A DNA stretch of 10,509 nt from Nitrospirota bacterium (lineage in GTDB: Bacteria; Nitrospirota; UBA9217). Positions within the stretch are counted from its first letter, which is position 1. Each line of letters opens with the position of its first letter. Below are positions 1 through 6,519 of the stretch, in pieces. Both the position numbers and the translations under genes were made by a program. Where the stretch lies: contig DAIDTZ010000334.1 of the NCBI GenBank assembly GCA_027456925.1, positions 1-10,509 on the forward strand. Reading direction: 5' to 3'. The notes below the pieces were generated by a model. That model worked only from the letters and a program-made list of their open reading frames with translations, was not told the origin of the DNA and ran no database searches.

Positions 1-1027
1 AAGCGGAGAACGTTTCACCGACCATGGATTTGATGGAACTAACCGGCACCTTGTATGCATAATGCCCAAAAACATCCTTTATTACCCGTGTCTCCATACT
101 GTCCAACCCTTTTGACGAATTGGAACAGGAGCTAATGTAATCGATATGCGCCGATTGAAGAGATGCCTCTTTCAGGGCCTCTTGCATGGCATTTTTCAAC
201 CCTTGACCTGCGTGAAGAAAGGAAAAGTCGGTTGCAGGATCGAAAGCATTGGCATAACCCGAGACCCTCGCAAGGATATCAGCGCCTCTGCTTCGCGCAT
301 GGTCCTCGCTCTCCAGGACCAGGACCGCAGCTCCTTCGGATAGGATGATCCCATTACGCTTCGCATCAAAAGGACAGGAGCGGGGTGTTGTTCCGTCAAC
401 ACCCGACAAACAGCCGAGAGCATCGAAACCCATAAAGGTCTCTTCACACAACTCTTCGACGCCGCCGGCAAGCACGACATCGGCCCTGTTCAGTCTGATA
501 AAGTCCGCGGCATACGCGATGGCATCGAGGCTTGCGCAGAAGCCGGTGGATATGGTTGTGTTGAAGCCTTTGATCTTGAAACGGATTGACACTTGGCTGG
601 CCGGAGAATTGATAACCGTGTTGGGGAAATGCGATGGATTTACTGCTCTCGGTCCTTCGATGAGGCCCGAGCGGTCGAATTGAGAAATGCTGTGCAGGCT
701 GCCGAAGGTCGTGCCGATGGAGACCCCCATGGTATGAGTATTGTCGTCCGTGATCTCGATCCTGCTGTCGTCGATGGCGAGTTTGGCCGCGGAGCAGATG
801 AGCCGCGTGCTCCTGTCCAGGTCGCGCAGTCCCTTCTTGCCCAAAAGCGGGAGGGGGTCGAAATCAGTGATCTCTCCGGCGATATTGACACGGAACGACG
901 AGGTGTCAAAGAGGCTCACGGGCCGAAACCCCGTTCTGCCCTCGAACAACGCGTCCCAGTAGGCGTCCCTGCCCGTGGCAACGGGCGAGAGAACGCCGAT
1001 GCCGGTAATGACGATCCTTTTGCTCAT
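1..1027 (-). CDS. FabF-like 3-oxoacyl-ACP synthase (KS) with atypical active site, C-terminus off the left edge
   Basis: This is a thiolase-fold ketosynthase, by family a Claisen condensation enzyme extending acyl-ACP chains. I translated 342 residues from ATG 1027; the frame is open to the window edge. The N-terminus (KRIVITGIGVLSPVATG) is typical of FabF. The nucleophile region reads STGFCASLDAI with Cys164, matching FabF Cys163. A LSEGAAVLVLE stretch lies near residues 228-238. The two catalytic histidines are absent: the NAHGTST segment reads SSCSNSS (Cys301 for His), and the KSMxGH segment reads KSMVGE (Glu338 for His), with the preceding Lys333 kept. The start lies 7 bp after the reductase stop, with a GGGGAT Shine-Dalgarno-like stretch inside the reductase end, so the two are co-transcribed. 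It is unlikely to be the housekeeping FabF. It may be a specialised initiating or chain-length partner KS; the substrate is unknown. Confidence 0.9.
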   Translation of the reverse strand, partial: MSKRIVITGIGVLSPVATGRDAYWDALFEGRTGFRPVSLFDTSSFRVNIAGEITDFDPLPLLGKKGLRDLDRSTRLICSAAKLAIDDSRIEITDDNTHTMGVSIGTTFGSLHSISQFDRSGLIEGPRAVNPSHFPNTVINSPASQVSIRFKIKGFNTTISTGFCASLDAIAYAADFIRLNRADVVLAGGVEELCEETFMGFDALGCLSGVDGTTPRSCPFDAKRNGIILSEGAAVLVLESEDHARSRGADILARVSGYANAFDPATDFSFLHAGQGLKNAMQEALKEASLQSAHIDYISSCSNSSKGLDSMETRVIKDVFGHYAYKVPVSSIKSMVGETFSA

Positions 1028-1034
1028 GCCGTGC

Positions 1035-1802
1035 CTATATCCCCAACCCGCCGTCAAGCTGTATTGCCTGACCGGTGATGTACTGCGATTCGTCCCCGAG
1101 CAGGAAGAGCACGGTTTTCGCCACTTCATCCGCGGTGCCGAATCTCTTAAGCGGTATCATATTCAGAAATTTTCCCCTGGTTTTTTCGCTGAACGCCGAG
1201 GTCATCTCCGTGTCGACGAATCCCGGCGCGACCGCGTTTACCCTGATATTAAACGGCGCCACCTCTTTGGCCAGCGATTTCGTAAAACCGATCACCCCCG
1301 CCTTGGCCGCCGCATAGTTGACCTGGCCGGGGAGCGGGTGTATGCCGCTGACCGAGGAAATGGTTACAATGTTCCCGCTTTTCTGCTTGAGAAAGGTGAT
1401 GATGCATGCCCGGGTCGTGTTGAAGACGCCGGTCAGGTTCGTATCGATGACGTCGGTCCAGTCTTCCTTGCTCATCATCATGAGCGACTTGTCCTTCGTG
1501 ATCCCCGCATTGTTCACCAGGATGTCGAGCCTGCCGAACTCCTGCTTTACCCGTTCTACGAGCGTCTTCGCGCCTTCAAAATCCCGCACGTCGAGCTGAA
1601 CGGGAAGCGGCCTTCTGCCCATTCGGCGGATCTCTTCAGCGAGGCTTTCCGCAGCGGAACGATTGCTTGCATAGGTGAACGCGCAATCTGCGCCTTCTTC
1701 GCAGAGGGCAAGCACGATGGCGCGTCCGATGCCCCTTGTGCCTCCCGTTACGATTGCGACCTTATCGAGAAGTGATTTCTTTTTCACGACTTCATTGCTC
1801 AT
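1035..1802 (-). CDS. FabG-type 3-oxoacyl-ACP reductase (short-chain dehydrogenase)
   Basis: Classical SDR of 255 residues from ATG 1802, close to FabG length. It should reduce a 3-oxoacyl thioester to the 3-hydroxy form with NADPH. Visible motifs: nucleotide-binding TGGTRGIG (19-26), NNAG (97-100), Asn122, and catalytic Ser150, Tyr163 and Lys167 (YAAAK). The C-terminus LDGG is typical of FabG. An alternative GTG start at 1838 adds 12 residues (PPSQRTVKRTF) and has a GGAG 11 bases upstream. I prefer ATG 1802 because the extension has no family counterpart that I know of. It sits between the methyltransferase (about 140 bp upstream) and the ketosynthase (7 bp downstream), so it probably supplies the ketoreduction step after the KS. 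Confident in family, not in substrate. Confidence 0.9.
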   Translation of the reverse strand: MSNEVVKKKSLLDKVAIVTGGTRGIGRAIVLALCEEGADCAFTYASNRSAAESLAEEIRRMGRRPLPVQLDVRDFEGAKTLVERVKQEFGRLDILVNNAGITKDKSLMMMSKEDWTDVIDTNLTGVFNTTRACIITFLKQKSGNIVTISSVSGIHPLPGQVNYAAAKAGVIGFTKSLAKEVAPFNIRVNAVAPGFVDTEMTSAFSEKTRGKFLNMIPLKRFGTADEVAKTVLFLLGDESQYITGQAIQLDGGLGI

Positions 1803-1868
1803 GAATGTTCGCTTAACCGTTCGCTGCGATGGAGGCACGCATGCTATTTCTCCGGCTCCGCACCGGTA

Positions 1869-1897
1869 TTAATAACACGTTGTCCGTGCAATAACAA
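1869..1897 (-). promoter_or_regulatory. Candidate internal promoter before the reductase/ketosynthase pair
   Basis: On the minus strand, TTGTTA and TATTAA are separated by 17 bp, with a TG one base before the -10 (extended -10). Each hexamer matches the sigma-70 consensus at only 4 of 6 positions. It sits in the roughly 140-bp gap after the methyltransferase stop, so it could let the reductase and ketosynthase be expressed separately. Weak call. Confidence 0.3.
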
Positions 1898-1945
1898 GGC
1901 AAAAGATTGCCCCGGATCAACGCAATGAGACCTCAGCCTGCATCA

Positions 1946-2995
1946 CTATTTTACTACGGTATAGAAAATTATTGAGCCGGAATCAACGCGGGTCATGGAC
2001 ACGGCGTTGTCGGGAATGTCGGCATCGCGGAGGATTCTTATGAAGTCGCTCTCCGTGCGCTGCAGGAACCCATCCCAATCAACGAGCCAGTGGAATATCT
2101 CCGCGCGATAACGATCTGCATCTTTAAAGGACGCAATCAGCTTTCCGCCGGGACTCAGCATCGCATACAGGGAGTTCAGAAGCTTCACGAGAAAATCGTC
2201 GGGGAGATAATCAAAAAATCCGATGCTATAAATGACATCCTGCATCCCGAATTCGGCCTGCGCCATTTCAGTATCAAACATTCTGAGCGCGTTGTACTGG
2301 ACCACTTCAGCGTGGTCTGATGAGAGGCCGGCATAGGTAAATCGATCGAGAGCGAAATCAAGGGCATTGGGGTCCAAATCAATGCAGGTAAATTTGGCCC
2401 CTGATTTTTTGATTTCGGGCGCTAATTCAAAAACTTCCCTGCAGGAACCGCATGCCACATCCAGGACTTTCGGGCAGTTCCTTTTTAAAAGTTCTTCCTT
2501 CAAAAGCTCACGCATCTTTACGACGCGCTCCCTCACGCCGACGCCGAGCTGCGTGGAGAGCAGATATTTGTCCAGGTAATACCCGATGCCTTGGGACAGG
2601 GGCATATTCTTATACGCCAATTCCAAGGTCATATAATCTCCCTGCTGACCACTCGGCCACGTCCTGGTTCGTTCGATGCAATAGCTCTTTGACAAAACTG
2701 GATGTGTTTTTTCCCGAAAATAGACCTGCGCGTTCTTGACGGCCAGTGGGTCTTTCGTGTCCCGTTCAAACTGGGCGCAAGACTCAAGCATCGAATCGGT
2801 GAGCATGGTCACCTCATCGAGGAGCTTCTCCTTGTCCGCTGCCGGGTGCGAACATTGCAGTTCAAGCACGCTCAACCGCGCCAGATAGTCATCGATCTTC
2901 CTGTCAAACTGTTCAACGTATGTTCCCGGTGTTTCCCGGACCAGCCCCGAATGCTCCAGTATCGCCCCTTCCTGATACGTTTTTAAATCCTCCAT
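1946..2995 (-). CDS. Class I SAM-dependent methyltransferase with long N-terminal helical region
   Basis: 349 residues. The C-terminal half is a Rossmann-type SAM methyltransferase: motif I VLDVACGSCRE (177-187), an acidic strand-2 end CIDLDP (204-209), a strand-4 region YSIGFFDYLPDD (256-267), and a post-motif LSPGGKLIASF (280-290). Residues 1-140 are charged and mostly helical, with no recognisable domain, and may form a substrate-specific lid or dimer module. The start is secure: AGGAGG lies 7 bases before the ATG. It is the first gene of the operon with the reductase and ketosynthase, so methylation of an acyl or polyketide product (O-, C- or carboxyl-) is the natural inference. The architecture recalls PhcB-type fatty-acid methyl-ester synthases, but I cannot verify that. 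No membrane segment or signal peptide is seen. Confidence 0.85.
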   Translation of the reverse strand: MEDLKTYQEGAILEHSGLVRETPGTYVEQFDRKIDDYLARLSVLELQCSHPAADKEKLLDEVTMLTDSMLESCAQFERDTKDPLAVKNAQVYFREKTHPVLSKSYCIERTRTWPSGQQGDYMTLELAYKNMPLSQGIGYYLDKYLLSTQLGVGVRERVVKMRELLKEELLKRNCPKVLDVACGSCREVFELAPEIKKSGAKFTCIDLDPNALDFALDRFTYAGLSSDHAEVVQYNALRMFDTEMAQAEFGMQDVIYSIGFFDYLPDDFLVKLLNSLYAMLSPGGKLIASFKDADRYRAEIFHWLVDWDGFLQRTESDFIRILRDADIPDNAVSMTRVDSGSIIFYTVVK

Positions 2996-2999
2996 GTCA

Positions 3000-3485
3000 C
3001 ATCCTCCTTTTAGATGATTTTATATTTTCGGCGTGATTGCCTGGTGCGCACGAACCCGGCAGCCAGGCATTTCCGGTTTTCATGACGATGACGATCCGCG
3101 TCGCCGCGAACTCGCGGGCGGGGGCCGGCGGAGAAACCATATCCAAATGCTGAACAGTTGATGAGCTTCGGCGGGCTTCTGGAAAAATTTGACAAGCATG
3201 CTATTCACTTCCTTCCGGCACGGAAGAATGCAATGAACTTGCTTTTCTGGCAGGGCTGTATACTCGTTGATCAACGAAATGAGGACTACGTGCTGCCGAC
3301 AGGAATAAACAAAAAACAAACCAAAATTAATTGTGTTAATATACTCCACGGCGTTTCCCATGTAAAGAACCTTTTTGCAGGAGATCAGGGTATTTTGCGC
3401 GAGAATATCAGGGGGGTAAAATCAGGACTTTACGACTATTACACATTGACGCTGCAAGTTCGCGAAGGAAGGCGGGAAGCGGAGT
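3000..3485. other. Intergenic region of about 490 bp without a convincing gene
   Basis: This lies between the methyltransferase and the PEBP gene. Short frames exist on both strands (minus 3080-3361 with an internal ATG at about 3199; plus 3158-3592). They lack good ribosome sites or family resemblance, and the plus frame runs into the PEBP gene. The stretch is AT-rich at 3300-3345 and GC-rich at 3090-3130. It holds the promoter at 3338-3366 and a perfect 14-bp palindrome, TCGTTGATCAACGA, at 3264-3277. It most likely forms a long leader for the methyltransferase operon. Confidence 0.5.
3338..3366 (-). promoter_or_regulatory. Candidate sigma-70 promoter for the methyltransferase-reductase-KS operon
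   Basis: The minus strand reads TTTACA, 17 bp, TATATT, each hexamer 5 of 6 to consensus at optimal spacing. No gene start lies close downstream. The nearest secure start is the methyltransferase at 2995, implying a leader of about 335 nt that would contain the 3264-3277 palindrome. Confidence 0.45.
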
Positions 3486-4016
3486 TCACTGCCTTTTGTA
3501 CAAGCCCACCAGCTCTGTTTGCGCAAAGATATGTCCCTTCATCGCCCGCTCCAGGTCTTCTTTGGTCGTGTTCGCGCCGAGCGCCAGGATAGTATCGAGC
3601 GCGTAGAGCTTAAAAAAATACCGATGGGTGCCCGACGGCGGGCAGGGGCCGCCATAATCCTGTTTTCTGAAATCGTTTAATCCTTCCGCCGCGCGCGGGG
3701 GAACTTGGTGCTCCTTGATCTCCTTTGTGTCCGGGCCGATGTTCCAGACGACCCAGTGCACCCACATGCCCCGCGGCGCGTCCGGGTCATCGACGATGAG
3801 GGCAAGCGACTTGGCGCCTGCGGGAACGTTCTCGATCACGAGCGGAGGGCTGATATCAGCGTCGTCGCAGGTGTATCGCGCAGGAATGCGGTCATGGTGC
3901 TTGAATGCCGGACTCGATAGTGTAAATGTGCTCATATTCGCGGCCTCCGTGCCCGCAGGATGATAACAGAGAGTGAGAAAAAAAGAAAGGATTGCCGTCC
4001 ACCGGATGGCGTGCAT
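3486..4016 (-). CDS. PEBP family (YbhB/YbcL, Raf-kinase-inhibitor-like) protein, probably exported
   Basis: 176 residues from ATG 4016. The phosphatidylethanolamine-binding protein signature is clear: YTCDDADISPP (48-58), LALIVDDPDAP (71-81), HWVVWNI (87-93) and YGGPCPPSGTHRYFFKLYALD split over 121-141. Residues 1-25 form a signal peptide: a basic start, hydrophobic ILSFFLTLC, then TEA before Ala26. Start 4016 has AAAGGAG 6 bases upstream. A second in-frame ATG at 3935 (MSTFTLSSPAF, the usual YbhB-like start) has its own GGAGG 8 bases upstream, so a cytoplasmic form could also be made. The frame stays open to 4091 but that part lacks a better start. Bacterial PEBPs have no settled function; ligand or lipid binding is inferred from the fold. 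The gene is monocistronic and divergent from the TPR gene. Confidence 0.92.
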   Translation of the reverse strand: MHAIRWTAILSFFLTLCYHPAGTEAANMSTFTLSSPAFKHHDRIPARYTCDDADISPPLVIENVPAGAKSLALIVDDPDAPRGMWVHWVVWNIGPDTKEIKEHQVPPRAAEGLNDFRKQDYGGPCPPSGTHRYFFKLYALDTILALGANTTKEDLERAMKGHIFAQTELVGLYKRQ

Positions 4017-4046
4017 ACGTCGCTCCTTTGCCGATGCTCTTGTACA

Positions 4047-4055
4047 ATGATAGCA
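4047..4055 (-). promoter_or_regulatory. Candidate extended -10 promoter for the PEBP gene
   Basis: The minus strand reads TGC followed by TATCAT, an extended -10, about 30 bases before the PEBP start at 4016. No convincing -35 is seen at the expected spacing. Confidence 0.3.
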
Positions 4056-4210
4056 CAACTCCGCCTTCGCAGGCTTCCAGGAAAGCATCAAAATTCTTGC
4101 AATTTAAATTCGTTTAGAGTACTGTTTTTCTGAAAATGGTTTGCTTGTAAACCGGCTTGTCCCGCTGCTTCAAACCCGTCGCGCTGGCATGAGTATAGCC
4201 GCAAGCCAGC

Positions 4211-4239
4211 TTGCCGCTTTTGCTGTCCGGGGTTATTTT
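4211..4239 (+). promoter_or_regulatory. Weak candidate promoter for the TPR gene
   Basis: TTGCCG, 17 bp, TATTTT on the plus strand, 4 of 6 matches in each hexamer, giving a short leader to GTG 4263. Just upstream, GCTGGC (4183-4188) and GCCAGC (4205-4210) form a small inverted repeat. Confidence 0.25.
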
Positions 4240-4262
4240 TGCCGCTCTAATGGGGTGCAATC

Positions 4263-4850
4263 GTGGAATCGCTCAGAAAAACGCTTGAAAAAACACTGCA
4301 GTTTTACGAACAGAAGGACTATGTCAACGCCGAAAAAGGCGTGGACGAGGTGCTGGCGGCGTATCCGGACTTCCCGCGTGCGCTCTTCATGAGGGCCGTG
4401 ATTTTTGAGGAGACCGGCAGGCCGGGCGAAGCGGAAGAATACTACCGGAAGGCGGGGGCGCCGTCTCTTCTCTGGCTTCGTCTTGCGATGCAGTTGGAGG
4501 AAAAGGACCCCGAGCGTGCGCTCCACTACTTCGAAAAGGCAAAGGATGCGGACGAGCAGAACAACATTGTCTGGCTCAGCATGGGCACTATCTATGAAAA
4601 ACTCGGCCGTCGGGACGAAGCACGGAGATGCTTTGCAAACATATCCCTGCAGCGGGAAATCGTTACGAAGCTTCTGAGTCCAACGGGCTTCCTGATCATT
4701 ATGATTACCGGCGCAATAGCGATGCTCAGGCGCGGGAATACGGCCCTCGCTTCGCTCGTGATCGCTTCCGGCGTCGTGTGCCTGTTCTGGCTCAAGAGAG
4801 ACGGCGGAAGAGCATTGCAGATGATGCGGAAAAAGAGACAATACCGATAG
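4263..4850 (+). CDS. Small TPR protein with C-terminal membrane anchor
   Basis: 195 residues with a GTG start (GGGG 8-11 bases upstream, weak). Three tetratricopeptide-like units can be read: about 37-64 (ALFMRAVIFEETGRPGEAEEYY), 67-94 (LLWLRLAMQLEEKDPERALHYF) and 100-127 (IVWLSMGTIYEKLGRRDEARRCF), after a helical start. Residues 141-155 and 160-177 are two short hydrophobic segments separated by RRGN, followed by a basic tail (KRDGGRALQMMRKKRQYR). This suggests a hairpin anchor with the TPRs in the cytoplasm. TPRs mediate protein-protein contacts; the partner is unknown. The ferredoxin starts about 100 bp downstream with its own promoter, and lgt follows. I do not recognise a named family. 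Confidence 0.8.
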   Translation: MESLRKTLEKTLQFYEQKDYVNAEKGVDEVLAAYPDFPRALFMRAVIFEETGRPGEAEEYYRKAGAPSLLWLRLAMQLEEKDPERALHYFEKAKDADEQNNIVWLSMGTIYEKLGRRDEARRCFANISLQREIVTKLLSPTGFLIIMITGAIAMLRRGNTALASLVIASGVVCLFWLKRDGGRALQMMRKKRQYR

Positions 4851-4883
4851 GAAACTCCCACGGCCTTCTCCTGTTGTTTCCCG

Positions 4884-4912
4884 TTGTTTCAGGCACGTCA
4901 CTCTGGTATACT
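4884..4912 (+). promoter_or_regulatory. Promoter for the ferredoxin (and lgt), overlapped by an inverted repeat
   Basis: TTGTTT, 17 bp, TATACT with TG one base upstream of the -10, giving a leader of about 30 nt to the ferredoxin ATG. A 7-bp inverted repeat, CTGGTAT (4903-4909) and ATACCAG (4914-4920) with a 4-base gap, covers the -10 and the predicted start site. That is a position typical of a repressor operator. Confidence 0.5.
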
Positions 4913-4948
4913 GATACCAGTGAAAGCGTACAAAAGCAGGCAGGAGCG

Positions 4949-5131
4949 ATGGCTATTCCCAATATCGATTACGGCCTCTGCCAGGGGTGCGGCGGATGCG
5001 CAGAGGCATTTCCCGAATTTTTTAAGATGCGCGATGACAAGGCCTGGGTCATCAATACCGACCGCTTCCGCGTTGAGGAGAATCCGGGCATCCTTTTGGT
5101 CTGTCCTTATTATGCGATCTCCCTCGCGTGA
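4949..5131 (+). CDS. Single [4Fe-4S] cluster ferredoxin
   Basis: 60 residues. Cys11, Cys14 and Cys17 (CQGCGGC) with Cys52 followed by Pro (VCPYYAI) make one complete [4Fe-4S] site, as in monocluster bacterial ferredoxins. CAEAFPEFF at 17-25 keeps the outline of the usual CxxxCP segment, with Phe where two-cluster proteins have Cys. This shows loss or absence of the second cluster. By family it is a cytoplasmic low-potential one-electron carrier. ATG 4949 is the only plausible start: no in-frame ATG or GTG lies just upstream. AGGAG sits only 2 bases from the ATG, which is tight spacing. lgt starts 64 bp downstream, so co-transcription is likely. The redox partner cannot be told from the context. 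Confidence 0.88.
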   Translation: MAIPNIDYGLCQGCGGCAEAFPEFFKMRDDKAWVINTDRFRVEENPGILLVCPYYAISLA

Positions 5132-5195
5132 TTCCGCGCGATAGGGCGTTGTTCCTGCTTACATTAATTACAGTACGACGTGGTGGTGGTTTCCC

Positions 5196-6044
5196 ATGAT
5201 CCCTTATCCGAATATCAGTCCCGAGATTTTTCGTATCGGCCCTTTTGCCGTCCGGTGGTACGGGCTCATGTATGCCGTGGGCTTTGCGGCCTCCTTTATT
5301 CTGGTCAGGCATCAACTGCGGATAACGGGCGCTCAGCCGAAAGGCAAAGGACAGGCAAAAGAAGAACGGGCGCTTGTTCCCGAGGCGTTTCTCGAATCGC
5401 TCTATACCTACCTGGTCTTCGGGCTCATCCTGGGCGCCCGGCTGGGGTACGTGCTGTTTTATGATCTTTCGAGCTATGTACAAAGCCCGCTCGAGATTTT
5501 CGCGGTCTGGCACGGCGGCATGTCCTTTCACGGCGGGCTGGTCGGCACGCTGCTTGCCGGGTTCCTGTGCTGCCGCAAATATCGCGTAAATTTCTGGTAC
5601 GCCGCCGATCTGGTCATCGTTACCGCGCCCATCGGGCTTGCCGCAGGAAGGCTCGGGAACTTCATCAACGGCGAGCTTTTCGGCAGGGTCACGGATGTGC
5701 CCTGGGCCATGATATTTCCCGCGGGCGGACCGCTGCCGCGCCATCCCTCGCAGCTCTACGAATTTTTTCTTGAAGGCGTGCTGCTCTTTACCATCCTTTG
5801 GATCGCCAAGGAAAGAAAGCATGCGCCGGGCATGATGGTCGTCCTCTTTCTGGTCCTCTACGGCCTGTTCCGGTTCATCGTGGAATTTTTCCGCCAGCCG
5901 GACGCCCAGCTCGGGTTTATTCTTGGCCCTTTCACCATGGGACAGATACTGAGCGTGCTCACGTCGCTTGCGGGGATCGCGCTGTTCTTCCTTCTGAAGA
6001 GAAAAACCACCCTGTCCGAAGCAATGGACAAAAAAGCCAAATGA
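5196..6044 (+). CDS. lgt: Prolipoprotein diacylglyceryl transferase
   Basis: 282 residues, normal Lgt length. The inner-membrane enzyme moves the diacylglyceryl group from phosphatidylglycerol to the lipobox Cys of prolipoproteins, the first step of lipoprotein maturation. Visible: RWYGLMYAVGF (20-30), HGGMSFHGG (106-114; His106 matches the essential HGG of E. coli Lgt), the family signature GRLGNFINGELFGRVTD (151-167), RHPSQLYEF (182-190), and FRFIVEFFRQPD (225-236). About seven hydrophobic segments are spread from residue 15 to 268, ending in a basic tail. The start has only a weak GGTGGTGG Shine-Dalgarno-like stretch. It is the last gene of the plus-strand group, followed by a strong terminator, and converges on apa. 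No anomalies seen. Confidence 0.97.
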   Translation: MIPYPNISPEIFRIGPFAVRWYGLMYAVGFAASFILVRHQLRITGAQPKGKGQAKEERALVPEAFLESLYTYLVFGLILGARLGYVLFYDLSSYVQSPLEIFAVWHGGMSFHGGLVGTLLAGFLCCRKYRVNFWYAADLVIVTAPIGLAAGRLGNFINGELFGRVTDVPWAMIFPAGGPLPRHPSQLYEFFLEGVLLFTILWIAKERKHAPGMMVVLFLVLYGLFRFIVEFFRQPDAQLGFILGPFTMGQILSVLTSLAGIALFFLLKRKTTLSEAMDKKAK

Positions 6045-6103
6045 GCTTTGAGGCTGTCTGTTTCGCATCGCCACTGTCCAAAATAAGACGGACGGATAAA
6101 ATT

Positions 6104-6144
6104 AAAAAGTCCCGCCCTTGCTTCATGGGGGCGGGACTTTTTTT
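6104..6144. terminator. Bidirectional rho-independent terminator between lgt and apa
   Basis: A perfect 14-bp stem (6104-6117 with 6129-6142; core GTCCCGCCC / GGGCGGGAC) has an 11-base loop. A T-run follows on the plus strand (through 6144), and an A-run precedes it, giving U's on minus-strand transcripts. It lies about 60 bp past lgt and was about 40 bp past the reconstructed original apa stop at 6182-6184, so it probably served both convergent genes. Confidence 0.9.
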
Positions 6145-6190
6145 GGCAACGACTGAAGAACAAAAGCCGTGGTCCGGGTCTTCAACGGTT

Positions 6191-6519
6191 ATTAACTTAA
6201 AAATGGCATTTGACACAGATAAAATCTGATAAGAGTCGGATAACGGCGGATTTTTTTTCAAATAGTAGCTCACCTAACCCGGACAAGCCGGAAAAGCTTC
6301 TGACAGGATAACAGGATAACATCGGGTACGTGCGGATTTTGCTTAAATAACTTCCTGTAAATCCTGTTATCCTGTCAAAGGTTTAAGATTTTTCTATCCA
6401 TTTTGCGCAGAATTTCATTCGTAACTGACTAATAAGTGATTGCCTTGCTTTCGAATTTATCCGTTTTTATCATATGTTAATCCGCTTCTTCCGTGTCTAA
6501 ATGCTTTTTCTAGGATTAA
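6191..6519 (+). mobile_element. MITE-like element, left copy (319 bp plus ATTAA duplications)
   Basis: The element proper is 6196-6514, flanked by direct ATTAA at 6191-6195 and 6515-6519. It begins CTTAAAAATGGCATTTGACA, and its other end, read inward on the minus strand, is CCTAGAAAAAGCATTTAGAC; these are related terminal inverted repeats. Positions 6196-6253 match 7628-7685 inverted at about 52 of 58, and 6455-6516 match 7519-7580 inverted at about 55 of 62 (my hand counts). It has no transposase frame. Its right end lies inside apa and supplies that gene's last codons. Compared with the right copy it carries about 154 extra bases (roughly 6279-6438). Confidence 0.8.
6301..6377. repeat. 17-bp perfect inverted repeat inside the left MITE-like copy
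   Basis: TGACAGGATAACAGGAT at 6301-6317 is the exact reverse complement of 6361-6377, with a 43-base loop. The arm itself contains a tandem ACAGGATA. It lies in the extra segment absent from the right copy and could fold into a stem-loop. Function unknown; it may be a nested repeat from another family. Confidence 0.8.

Noticed and set aside
975..1775. 266-residue open frame on the plus strand opposite the reductase
   Set aside because: It is an antisense shadow of the reductase, whose SDR motifs are unmistakable; its own product has no recognisable motif.
1895..1912. Small hairpin GGCAA-AAGA-TTGCC after the methyltransferase as a terminator
   Set aside because: Five-bp stem without a T-run; too weak to call.
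3080..3199. Possible 39-residue minus-strand peptide (MLVKFFQKPAEAHQLFSIW...)
   Set aside because: Only a weak GGAAG upstream and a low-complexity Arg/Ser/Pro end; not supported without conservation.
3158..3592. 144-residue plus-strand frame in the 3.0-3.5 kb gap
   Set aside because: It runs over 100 bases into the PEBP gene on the other strand, lacks a clear ribosome site and resembles no family.
4233..4901. 222-residue minus-strand frame opposite the TPR gene
   Set aside because: Shadow frame; the plus-strand product has regular TPR periodicity and an anchor.
5052..6074. 340-residue minus-strand frame covering lgt
   Set aside because: The product is rich in R, P, G, E and K with no family resemblance, while the plus strand encodes a full Lgt with all signature motifs.
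6301..6377. Repeated ACAGGATAAC motif as a possible CRISPR remnant
   Set aside because: The two units are inverted rather than direct with a single gap, and no spacer pattern or cas gene is present.
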